From: an uncultured Corynebacterium sp.
GTDB lineage: Bacteria; Actinomycetota; Actinomycetes; Mycobacteriales; Mycobacteriaceae
Length of the DNA: 20,460 nucleotides
Assembly: GCA_943908385.1 (NCBI GenBank)
Contig: CALTTF010000028.1
Span: 1-20,460, forward strand
Direction of reading: 5' to 3'
Below the pieces are notes generated by a model. The model searched no databases and was not told where the DNA came from. It saw only the letters and a program-made list of their open reading frames with translations. Shown here in pieces: positions 14,801 through 18,801 of this stretch. The translations under genes were made by a program, and so were the position numbers. Positions within the stretch are counted from its first letter, which is position 1; every line of letters starts with the position of its first letter.

Positions 14801-15047
14801 CGAACCCCCGCATATCCAGCCAACAGATCTGGTTCGCCCACGTCTCCGCTGCGCCGGTGCCGTTGCGGAAGTCGCAGTCGCCGAAGTTCACGCCGTCCGA
14901 CGTCGCTGCACCGGGTGTCTGGTTCTGGGCCTGTGCCTGCGGCGTTACGCCAGGTACGCCAAGGACAGCGGCCGCCAAAGCAACGATGACGACCACGCTG
15001 AGGAACCTGTATCGGTTTCCCAGAAATGACCCAGCAAGAATTCGCAT
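8880..15047 (-). CDS. Giant pilus tip adhesin: CshA-like N-terminus, DUF5979-type repeats, LPETG
   Basis: 2055 aa. Signal peptide 1-40 (AQA-QN). Residues 48-300 (NFGDCDF..., ICWLDMRGF, Cys 58/75/219/246) resemble the N-terminal domain of CshA/CshB-type fibrillar adhesins, which bind host ligands in streptococci. A linker domain (about 301-436, Cys380 and Cys426) follows. About ten modules (438-1841) each have a Lys near the start, a YKC-type strand cysteine and a VPVGANC-type cysteine, matching DUF5979 repeats of actinobacterial surface proteins. A DUF11-like domain (about 1842-1990) precedes LPETG (2004-2008), a hydrophobic stretch and RVLRR. A seven-Asp run and an acidic end then follow. 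No vWA/MIDAS domain is seen, unlike SpaC. ATG at 15047 has AAGGGC 5 nt upstream. First gene of the pilus operon; the tip role rests on size, position and LPxTG. Confidence 0.9.
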   Translation of the reverse strand: MRILAGSFLGNRYRFLSVVVIVALAAAVLGVPGVTPQAQAQNQTPGAATSDGVNFGDCDFRNGTGAAETWANQICWLDMRGFDQNGKITKRIGQYTLTADVTVEKNRWNNNASRTATFTAQSEQAWTQAAFGQKGFFEKDPASNQQDILKMQYGWARIKLNNIKIVDGAGNPVANSRLLLADAEATGAGSPGEWISASASNGVQKLDAIKSPFSNNGTCGNTFGPGTEPDHNSWTSHEPIQRDFVCWDQKGSGNRGMFVAAMDNPTWAEIGIGVNNSGFQAIALGVSLGRVQFAGAAGRVSVKSSFEQTATGKASTADYTAVVREGTKETPIDIPANGGFATFMRKLGAGGVPQDQLVYRSKMTTDGANPFDRYEPEWTCVAKTDGAPIVTKLRNGSANGFTVTNNRQAGTTEIATTNQDNRELNCTVSWESRFQPATLELSKQLEGTAKDFSEMNDRKFIINYKCEDYNGYNTAYPGKLSGTRTFTRGQSATVEGLPVGANCSVWETFQDGDKPVLPGKTLKLGWGSNGASTAQTYTPGANGAQSNPALKMTLGPTNNAAAHNVYDFKPGTLHLSKEIVGEPVTEAYGNGTSALPNPTYKFRVKCDTTQFDVEKQLQLTPRKDASGKTVVDGSVDITGIPTERPCTVKPLTDLSTEQQQYINFDGRVVNVGNAGANPVQPNDKGEYAFRLPENAPETTMKLKTSYSYVKRDLTVHKLLEGEGAASPELDGATFNVKYRCERKGSYDAAKNLYVPNIAPVEGTVTVGRNKDDVIKGLKVGAECKVWEDESTLPQTKYIKFDKATVASNNAQDQTTQLTNADAKTKPVLTVRPTGDTEQNLVTVTNSYSAQLGTVNVQKQVNNSAPNYTPPSSYKITVRCGKRNLAENGSARPYDLVGTVNVAANGTATVVADDPKLNVNGAMAVPLGNECTFDETPPTYPAGVAWTNSGIERVTVTSPTTTKTITNTFTPRGSGLTISQVLQGENALVPEAGVSYRLTCTGGGLTAPMTQEFTLTRDNPRKKFDANFAPSTSDCVLERTSPEANERTVGGTTFPIKNTESYRYAVDSDEPRALNANEHFTVGETSVVLVTQGYSLVDAPVTAHKHITFNAAYPGGPTYISDPRKSVKLHRAFPVTMRCTDPLGREAVRVETTVSVNKDPQTGVDEYNGANDINANVPVGSNCTVEEKNTTTATGISLERDIAVNGQAVPGARGEADDTGAVGGTFAVARDKNDVAFNNSYTRRTTEMTVKKIADLPGSIRDKVSAEELQSKLYDHTFTMVCRDPEARDAQGQEELLYEAPDGTIHGEGSHTFKNVPVGSDCEFTGDKFGSLQLNANDLTAYLRPQYVSWTSLGSGGDVTTDADLKDEVASSPLFTSVDDAERNVVGLENHYRYEMAPVTLTKDVVGEQADIETLTKDKTKFNFSMSCRALGYESSSIGGQRNSIGYGYNNASGEPYVLPKSVTWGTGEGKFTRQPDQNGMQVWRYTSDEAYVPAGADCSFTELNPEGFDPTLSLDPREKDIDKKVSAPATPPEQPAVTDMAFTNDVDRRTATVRFVASEAGYIEGENTPYTAQVKCTFGSGTKAHRTYTVNIERGSVDVGSLPVSDIAPTGGVDLELPAGGDCTIDYSDSPSLKARPVIDVTGIGDSKNRRPYTQFATWTDGKREGPTTSLTKTDPESISAKNYAHSFTVPQFSDAKNGIRQVVGVEAFHPRARVDVEVNKTAEGGDSANETFTFNQSCSNADQDFTLKSGGTHIIENVYVGNSCLITETNDGNAEADSVLDVTGQGSRISDLAVSEGSAGTGEESTIVHQNVRFTALPVSDASDFSIRDSRLWRVDLRNRFPSLKVTKSIDGTPLGDATGALTGVTLLPSDAKAMRVTYTAKNDGAFPLTGMTLIDASLAGRTLTPVVDGAPSGSPEKVGQDGAIPPGICTPPEPLAVGGEYSCTFDVDISDKSYDEDYRYPDNGGKAPVTVTATMEGANGQKITASDSQGALRPSGVLGFLLPETGMQTLVWILILGLILFGIGAWRVLRRNDDDDDDDVTSGRGEEATVPAP
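8925..8945 (-). repeat. In-frame GATGACGAC microsatellite encoding seven Asp
   Basis: On the minus strand the codons run GAT-GAC-GAC twice plus GAT, encoding Asp 2035-2041 of the tip adhesin just after the positively charged stop-transfer residues. Slippage in units of 3 would change the Asp count without a frameshift. Confidence 0.75.
9525..13736 (-). repeat. Tandem DUF5979-like protein repeats within the tip adhesin
   Basis: About ten diverged modules (residues 438-1841), each 110-160 aa. Landmark second cysteines lie in LPVGANC, PTERPC, LKVGAEC, VPLGNEC, APSTSDC, VPVGSNC, VPVGSDC, VPAGADC, LPAGGDC and VYVGNSC. An earlier strand cysteine (YKC, VKC, YRC, VRC, LTC, MRC, MVC, MSC, VKC, QSC) accompanies each. 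The paired cysteines probably form one disulfide per module, making a stiff stalk. DNA-level identity between modules is low, so this is an old amplification. Confidence 0.75.
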
Positions 15048-15131
15048 GTCTGCCCTTGAGGTGTAGAGGTGAACGGTGAAACAAGCACACCAGGTTGTAA
15101 ACCCGCGTGGGCGCAGTCAGTTGCGAAAGCG

Positions 15132-15183
15132 ATTATTGCACCGTCCTATATGTCTGAGCAAACGCTGAACACGCACCGTTTGC
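15132..15183 (-). promoter_or_regulatory. Candidate pilus-operon promoter with overlapping dyad
   Basis: On the minus strand, TTGCTC (15156-15161) and an extended -10, TGC-AATAAT (15132-15137 for the hexamer), are separated by 18 bp, about 85 bp upstream of the tip-gene ATG. A perfect 7-bp inverted repeat, GCAAACG (15158-15164) and CGTTTGC (15177-15183) with a 12-bp spacer, overlaps the -35. This is where a repressor or activator would bind. It lies in the gap 15048-15226. Confidence 0.45.
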
Positions 15184-15226
15184 GGTTTATACATTCAGGT
15201 AAATGAAATTAGTTTCAGGGCCATAA

Positions 15227-15838
15227 TTAGTTCCAGGTGTTGAACGCGCTCTTGATCGACGCGATCGTCGCCGGGGAGCCGTCGGCGCAGACAGTAGCCA
15301 CTTCGACCGCATCGTCGACGGTGCCGCGGAGAGCCGCGAACCCGCAATCGACGGCGGTGGCGGCGTTGATAGGCATGCCCGTCATCAGCATGGTGCGGGC
15401 GCGGGCGCCACCGACGAGGTCGGCGAGAGCGTCGGCAAGCTCAGGTGTGACGGGAACGCCCATCCGCGCCACCGGAATGGCGAAGCGTGCCGACGGCGCC
15501 ACCACCCGGATATCGCACGCCCCCGCCAGCATCGCCCCGGCACCGATCGCCGGACCGTTCACGTACGCCACTACTGCTTTCTCCGCGCCGCGGATGATCT
15601 CCAGCACACGCTTCAGCGCCGGGTAGATCGCGGCGGGATCGCCCGAGGACAGATCTGCACCAGCGGAGAAGGCGGAGCCGGCGCCGGTGAGGAGGATGGA
15701 CGGTGCGTCGATAAGCTCGTGCTCAAGCGTGTCCGCGAGCTCAACGAGGAGCTCCTCGTTGAGCGCGTTGCGTTTCTCGTCGCGATCGATGGCCAGGACG
15801 GCGACGCTGTTTGCGGGGCGGGTGACGTTGATGAACAC
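15227..15838 (-). CDS. EchA6-like crotonase-fold protein (enoyl-CoA hydratase/isomerase family)
   Basis: 203 aa from the GTG at 15838, which has ATAGG 9 nt upstream and sits 10 bp past the preceding stop. A TTG at 15874 would overlap that gene by 26 bp. The crotonase core shows RNALN (23-27), the oxyanion-hole AFSAGADL (56-63) and VNGPAIGAGAMLAGACDIRV (93-112). In true hydratases a catalytic Glu follows the ARF motif (PE/E-x-x-LG). Here the sequence is ARFAIPVARMGV (118-128), with no Glu at that place. Mycobacterial EchA6 has the same ARF/PVAKYG-like pattern, lacks hydratase activity, and binds long acyl-CoA in mycolate metabolism. A similar lipid-carrier role is plausible in a mycolate-making genus, but is inference. 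It is also shorter than the usual 255-260 aa. Last gene of the ppk2B group. Confidence 0.8.
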   Translation of the reverse strand: MFINVTRPANSVAVLAIDRDEKRNALNEELLVELADTLEHELIDAPSILLTGAGSAFSAGADLSSGDPAAIYPALKRVLEIIRGAEKAVVAYVNGPAIGAGAMLAGACDIRVVAPSARFAIPVARMGVPVTPELADALADLVGGARARTMLMTGMPINAATAVDCGFAALRGTVDDAVEVATVCADGSPATIASIKSAFNTWN

Positions 15839-15848
15839 TCTGTCGAGC

Positions 15849-16325
15849 CTATGTCCGGCGGGCGGGGCGCACAACGGGAGCGGGGTTAAAGTTCGCGGGC
15901 TTCAAGGTCCACGGCCGCTCCGCATCCCTCGCCGTCCTCAAATTACCTTCCCCGAGGCACACGCGCCGGTTCCGGAATGCGGCGGGTGTCCGCTCCAAAT
16001 TGAACGCGAAACGGCTCGGGCGCCCGGTAGGAAAAAACCACTCGACGGGAGGCTCATCCCCCTCCTCGGCCCAATTGGGAATGCACCCAGGGAAGCGGTC
16101 AGCATAAGTCATTTCTGCGGCCGCACGGATAACGCGATCCCATTCCGAATTCCCTGTGGAATCCGGCTTCGCATGCGCCTGCTCGAATTGGCCATCCTCG
16201 GCAATCGACCTGATATGCGACACGACTTGCTTGAGCGCCCGGATAGCGAAACCAGGGTCGTTGTGAGCTACCAGGTCATCTCTAAGCCACTGCGCATACC
16301 GCAGGTAGGTGTAGAACTCAGACAT
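15849..16325 (-). CDS. Hypothetical 158-aa protein
   Basis: Family not recognised. The start is ATG at 16325, preceded by GGGAGGTGAG 3 nt away; the in-frame GTG at 16340 lies inside that ribosome site and is rejected. The N-terminal half is predicted helical (MSEFYTYLRYAQWLRDDL, ALKQVVSHIRSIAED). The middle is acidic and aromatic (NWAEEGDEPPVEWFFPTG). The C-terminal part is Arg-rich (RFAFNLERTPAAFRNRRVCLGEGNLRTA) and the end Pro-rich. There is no signal peptide or membrane segment, so it is probably cytoplasmic. It lies 31 bp after ppk2B and 10 bp before the crotonase gene, all on one strand, suggesting cotranscription. Coding status is supported by the ribosome site, the tight spacing and the lack of a better frame. 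Confidence 0.7.
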   Translation of the reverse strand: MSEFYTYLRYAQWLRDDLVAHNDPGFAIRALKQVVSHIRSIAEDGQFEQAHAKPDSTGNSEWDRVIRAAAEMTYADRFPGCIPNWAEEGDEPPVEWFFPTGRPSRFAFNLERTPAAFRNRRVCLGEGNLRTARDAERPWTLKPANFNPAPVVRPARRT

Positions 16326-16356
16326 GTTCTCACCTCCCACGAGACGATCCTGCTAG

Positions 16357-17250
16357 TTAATCCCCGATCTGGTCGCGGCCGCGCTTCACGATCAGCGGGT
16401 CCGGCTCCCCCACCACGTCGTGGTCCTTGTTCGTGTACTCGAACTTGGACAGGATGTAGCGCATCGCGTTGACGCGGGCGCGCTTCTTGTCGTTGGACTT
16501 GATGGTCACCCACGGGGACTCGTCAGTGTCCGTGTAGCGGAACTGCTCTTCCTTCGCGCGGGTGTAGTCGTCCCACTTGTCCAGCGAGGCGAGGTCCATC
16601 GGCGACAGCTTCCACTGGCGCACCGGGTCGACCTGGCGGATGGCAAAGCGGGTCCGCTGCTCCTTGCGGGTGACGGAGAACCAGAACTTGGTCAGCGAGA
16701 TGCCGGAGCCGAGGATCATGTTCTCCAGCATCGGCACCTCACGCAGGAACTCCGCGTGCTGCGACTCGGTGCAGAAGCCCATCACGCGCTCCACGCCCGA
16801 GCGGTTGTACCAGGAGCGGTCGAAGAAGACGATCTCGCCGCCGGCCGGGAAGTGCTCGATGTAGCGCTGGAAGTACCAGGAGGTCGACTCGCGCGGCGAC
16901 GGCTTCTCCAGCGCCACCGTGCGCGCACCACGCGGATTCAGGTGCTCGTTGAAGCGCTTGATCGTGCCGCCCTTACCGGCCGCGTCACGGCCCTCGAAAA
17001 TAATGATGTGGCGCTGGCCAGTGTCCTTCGTCCAGTTCTGCCACTTCAGCAGCTCGATCTGCAGCGCGCGCTTCACCTTCTCGTATTCGTCGCGCGTCAT
17101 GCGCTCGTCGTACGGGTAATTCTCGCGCCACGTCTGAATCGGCGTGCCGTCCGGCATGAGCAGTGTCGGGTCGTCCTCGTCGGTGTCGTCGACCCAGTAG
17201 CCTTCAGTTTCCGTCAGGTCGATCAAGGGCATGTCATCATCGTTCGCCAT
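16357..17250 (-). CDS. ppk2B: Polyphosphate kinase 2, class I (polyP:NDP phosphotransferase)
   Basis: 297 aa, normal for a one-domain PPK2. It transfers phosphate between polyphosphate and nucleoside diphosphates in the cytoplasm. Walker A is EGRDAAGKGG (86-95, Lys93); Walker B is FFDRSWYNR (142-150, Asp144). The lid module is RKEQRTRFAIRQVDPVRQWKLSPMD (195-219, arginines for polyP contact). The acidic N-terminal extension (residues 1-30) is common in actinobacterial forms. It lies immediately downstream of porH-porA, as I recall for C. glutamicum ppk2B, hence the symbol. The two porin-side hairpins at 17341-17395 separate the transcripts. ATG at 17250 has only a weak ribosome site (GGCGGAC). 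It probably heads an operon with the 158-aa protein and the crotonase. Confidence 0.93.
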   Translation of the reverse strand: MANDDDMPLIDLTETEGYWVDDTDEDDPTLLMPDGTPIQTWRENYPYDERMTRDEYEKVKRALQIELLKWQNWTKDTGQRHIIIFEGRDAAGKGGTIKRFNEHLNPRGARTVALEKPSPRESTSWYFQRYIEHFPAGGEIVFFDRSWYNRSGVERVMGFCTESQHAEFLREVPMLENMILGSGISLTKFWFSVTRKEQRTRFAIRQVDPVRQWKLSPMDLASLDKWDDYTRAKEEQFRYTDTDESPWVTIKSNDKKRARVNAMRYILSKFEYTNKDHDVVGEPDPLIVKRGRDQIGD

Positions 17251-17334
17251 GTCCGCCAGTTTAGCGGCGCGCGCGTGCCCCCGCTGAGCAACGCTTATCG
17301 ACGTTCCCCCTCAAGCCCCCATCCCCCAATAAAC

Positions 17335-17369
17335 GCAGAAACCCTGCCACCCGCGCGGGGTGACAGGGT
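17335..17369 (-). terminator. Intrinsic terminator of the porH-porA transcript
   Basis: The 12-bp stem pairs 17341-17352 (ACCCTGCCACCC) with 17358-17369, with one G-U wobble and a 5-nt loop. On the minus strand it is followed by TTTCTGCGTTTATT. It lies 36 bp past the porA stop. Confidence 0.85.
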
Positions 17370-17376
17370 CAATGCT

Positions 17377-17395
17377 TTAGCTCGCTATGAGCTAA
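17377..17395 (-). terminator. Small hairpin directly after porA
   Basis: TTAGCTC (17377-17383) and GAGCTAA (17389-17395) form a perfect 7-bp stem with loop GCTAT, 10 bp past the porA stop and 8 bp before the main terminator. It may protect the 3' end of an abundant mRNA. Confidence 0.55.
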
Positions 17396-17405
17396 CCAAG
17401 CGTTC

Positions 17406-17552
17406 TTACTTGGTCAGCTTCAGCAGCTTGACGAGGCCGTCAGCGGACTCGGTCAGCGGTGCGAACATGTTGAACAGCGGCTTCAGGGTGTTTGCCCAAA
17501 TCAGATCGAGGTTTGCTGCTGCCTGGGAAGAACCGTTGATGAATGCTTCCAT
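17406..17552 (-). CDS. porA: PorA-like mycomembrane channel subunit
   Basis: 48 aa, from ATG at 17552 with AAGGAG 6 nt upstream to TAA at 17406-17408. It reads MEAFINGSSQAAANLDLIW... and ends ...GLVKLLKLTK. There is no signal peptide, as in known corynebacterial PorA (45 aa in C. glutamicum). Known PorA and PorH form a hetero-oligomeric, cation-selective channel in the outer mycomembrane and are O-mycoloylated on serine. Candidate serines here are Ser8, Ser9 and Ser36. Sequence similarity to PorA proteins is inherently low. The call therefore rests on size, amphipathic helical character, position 41 bp after porH, and the groEL2/porH/ppk2B neighbourhood. The gene is shorter than common ORF cut-offs and is easily missed. 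Confidence 0.85.
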   Translation of the reverse strand: MEAFINGSSQAAANLDLIWANTLKPLFNMFAPLTESADGLVKLLKLTK

Positions 17553-17557
17553 TGTAG

Positions 17558-17573
17558 TCTCCTTAGAGAGTTA
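17558..17573 (-). promoter_or_regulatory. Duplicated 16-nt ribosome-binding element before porA
   Basis: On the minus strand TAACTCTCTAAGGAGA (17558-17573) is repeated without change at 17785-17800 before porH. It contains the AAGGAG site. TCTC-CTTA-GAGA can form a tiny hairpin over the Shine-Dalgarno, and equal elements would give similar translation of both subunits. Confidence 0.65.
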
Positions 17574-17593
17574 GGGTGGTTTTGAGAGATTGC

Positions 17594-17779
17594 TTACTTG
17601 GTGGAGAGACCCTTGAGGTTCTCGCCAGCATTGACCCAAGTCTTGAAGTTGGTGATGAAGCCAAGGCCATCCTTGCCGCCCTCACCGAAGAACTTGACGA
17701 GACCGCCCAGGAACTTGGACCAGCCGTTCCAGGTGTTGGAGAAGTTCTCCAGGTGGGTGATGATTTCCTTCACGTCCAT
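17594..17779 (-). CDS. porH: PorH-like mycomembrane channel subunit
   Basis: 61 aa with no signal peptide: MDVKEIITHLENFSNTWNGW..., ending ENLKGLSTK. The size, a single amphipathic helix region (6-48) with Trp/Phe along one side, and a serine two residues from the end (Ser59) fit corynebacterial PorH (57 aa in C. glutamicum, mycoloylated near its C-terminus). It partners PorA to form the cation-selective pore. The start is ATG at 17779 with AAGGAGATTCAC upstream. It is cotranscribed with porA, 41 bp apart, from the promoter at 17862-17890, and ends at the terminator 17335-17369. Its position downstream of groEL2 and upstream of porA and ppk2B matches the known genus arrangement. Confidence 0.9.
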   Translation of the reverse strand: MDVKEIITHLENFSNTWNGWSKFLGGLVKFFGEGGKDGLGFITNFKTWVNAGENLKGLSTK

Positions 17780-17784
17780 GTGAA

Positions 17785-17800
17785 TCTCCTTAGAGAGTTA
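17785..17800 (-). promoter_or_regulatory. Duplicated 16-nt ribosome-binding element before porH
   Basis: Identical to 17558-17573 before porA; the AAGGAG core lies 7 nt from the porH ATG. It supports both starts and suggests that the two genes arose or are maintained as a matched pair. Confidence 0.65.
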
Positions 17801-17838
17801 CCGGCCAGCGCCGGATGAGGGTTTCTGGTTTCAGACAC

Positions 17839-17890
17839 CCCGATCGGGCGTCACAGGTAGATATATTGCCACACATTTCTCAAGGGTCAA
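17839..17890 (-). promoter_or_regulatory. porH-porA promoter with downstream palindrome
   Basis: On the minus strand, TTGACC (17885-17890) and AATATA (17862-17867) are separated by 17 bp; TATATC one step further on is an alternative -10. The expected start near 17855 gives a leader of about 75 nt. The perfect palindrome CCCGATCGGG (17839-17848) would lie at about +7 to +16 and could be an operator or a leader hairpin. Confidence 0.65.
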
Positions 17891-18286
17891 CACCGAGATT
17901 TCTACGCGGCTACCAGCATTTTGAAGCTCATCCGTGACGTAATATATGAACTTAAGGTAAACAGATGTTGACGCACCCCCTTGGCGTGCGCATTTTTGCC
18001 ACCAAACATGAACGCGACGAAGATCTCACCCACTTTGCGTAACGGGCGACAAAACCCTTGCGATAACGCGATATTCACCTAAAAGGGATCCTTTATAGGT
18101 CCCAGATTTACCCCATACCGGGGGTAATACGGCGTGTCACAACCGCAACTTAGAAGCCCAATGGTGCACACGGCCCACTTTCACCACCACCAAGCTGATG
18201 CCTGATTGGGCCAGAGAACGCCGTCAGAAATGCTGAAAATACTGTCGTCAGGGCGCCCTCACATCGCGCCTCCACGTGGCAGCTGT
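17891..18286. other. Gene-free region upstream of the porH promoter
   Basis: No credible ORF. Contents are an AT-rich stretch at about 17935-17965 and a 7-bp inverted repeat, TTACCCC (18108-18114) and GGGGTAA (18121-18127), with a 6-bp spacer. A weaker long-range pair is GCCCAAT (18156-18162) and ATTGGGC (18205-18211). The TTACCCC dyad is over 200 bp upstream of the promoter. A distant regulator site or the end of a lost gene is possible. Confidence 0.4.
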
Positions 18287-18610
18287 TTAGAGATTCACGC
18301 CCGAACGACCTAGAACCTGGCCCTGTTGCTCCAGTGCAAGCTCGGGAAGATCCCACTCTTTGTAGGGATCGAGCGCTTCAACGACCTGCCACATTCGCGT
18401 GGATGCATGGAGCTCGTCCGAGCTAAGCTTCCAGAACGTCGGCGACTCCTCTTCAGTGATCAAGAGGACCTTGAACGTAAAATCACCGCATCCAGCGCTC
18501 CTGGTATTCTCGTTCTCCCGAGGGATTTGGGATGGCATCCCACCACCCTGAGGGTCGGCTGCGATTGACTTCGCACAACCGAAAAGCGCATTGGGTTTTG
18601 CGCTAGACAT
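18287..18610 (-). CDS. Hypothetical 107-aa protein (doubtful)
   Basis: Family not recognised. Predicted MSSAKPNALFGCAKS..., with a plausible globular core, FKVLLITEEESPTFWKLSSDELHASTRMWQVVEALDPYKEWDLPELALEQQ (about 46-96). No signal peptide or membrane segment is convincing. Third codon positions are less GC-rich than in the neighbouring genes, suggesting foreign origin, decay or a spurious ORF. The only ribosome site (GGAAGG, 10 nt before ATG 18610) lies inside the 3' arm of the 14-bp hairpin at 18615-18655. Met25 (MPSQIP) is another possible start. It sits between groEL2 and porH. Confidence 0.4.
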   Translation of the reverse strand: MSSAKPNALFGCAKSIAADPQGGGMPSQIPRENENTRSAGCGDFTFKVLLITEEESPTFWKLSSDELHASTRMWQVVEALDPYKEWDLPELALEQQGQVLGRSGVNL

Positions 18611-18614
18611 ACTT

Positions 18615-18664
18615 GAGTGGCCTTCCGTTTCCGCGATGGGGACGGAGGGCCACTCTCATTTTTC
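18615..18664 (+). terminator. 14-bp stem hairpin with T-run on the plus strand
   Basis: GAGTGGCCTTCCGT (18615-18628) pairs with ACGGAGGGCCACTC (18642-18655), with one wobble and a 13-nt loop. On the plus strand it is followed by TCTCATTTTTCTG, a classical terminator form; on the minus strand no U-run follows. No plus-strand gene upstream is recognised, so what it terminates is unclear. It may act as a backup stop for groEL2, block antisense transcription, or end an unannotated plus-strand RNA. Confidence 0.6.
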
Positions 18665-18731
18665 TGCTTCAGCGCAGCGTAGCAATCGCGTACGACTCAG
18701 CTTTCTGCATCACGTGTGCGAGGAGAAGCAC

Positions 18732-18770
18732 GAAACCCCGCGCCACCGCGGCCGCGGGAGCGGACGGGGT
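18732..18770 (-). terminator. groEL2 terminator candidate
   Basis: ACCCCG (18735-18740) pairs with CGGGGT (18765-18770) around the 12-bp palindrome CCGCGGCCGCGG (18746-18757). The minus strand then reads TTTCGTGC. It is 32 bp past the groEL2 stop. The GC-rich stem is good but the U-run is short. Confidence 0.55.
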
Positions 18771-18801
18771 GGGGCGGGGCGTCGTTAAGCGGGATGCGTA
18801 T

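Noticed and set aside
15839..15874. TTG start for the crotonase at 15874
   Set aside because: It overlaps the upstream gene by 26 bp and has no ribosome site; the GTG at 15838 has ATAGG at a 9-nt spacing and starts the fold where family members do.
17598..17783. Plus-strand 61-codon ORF over porH
   Set aside because: Exact mirror of porH; the minus-strand frame has the strong ribosome site, promoter and synteny.
18150..18356. 68-aa minus-strand ORF
   Set aside because: It overlaps the 107-aa ORF in another frame, with Gly/Ser-rich composition and no ribosome site or conserved motif.
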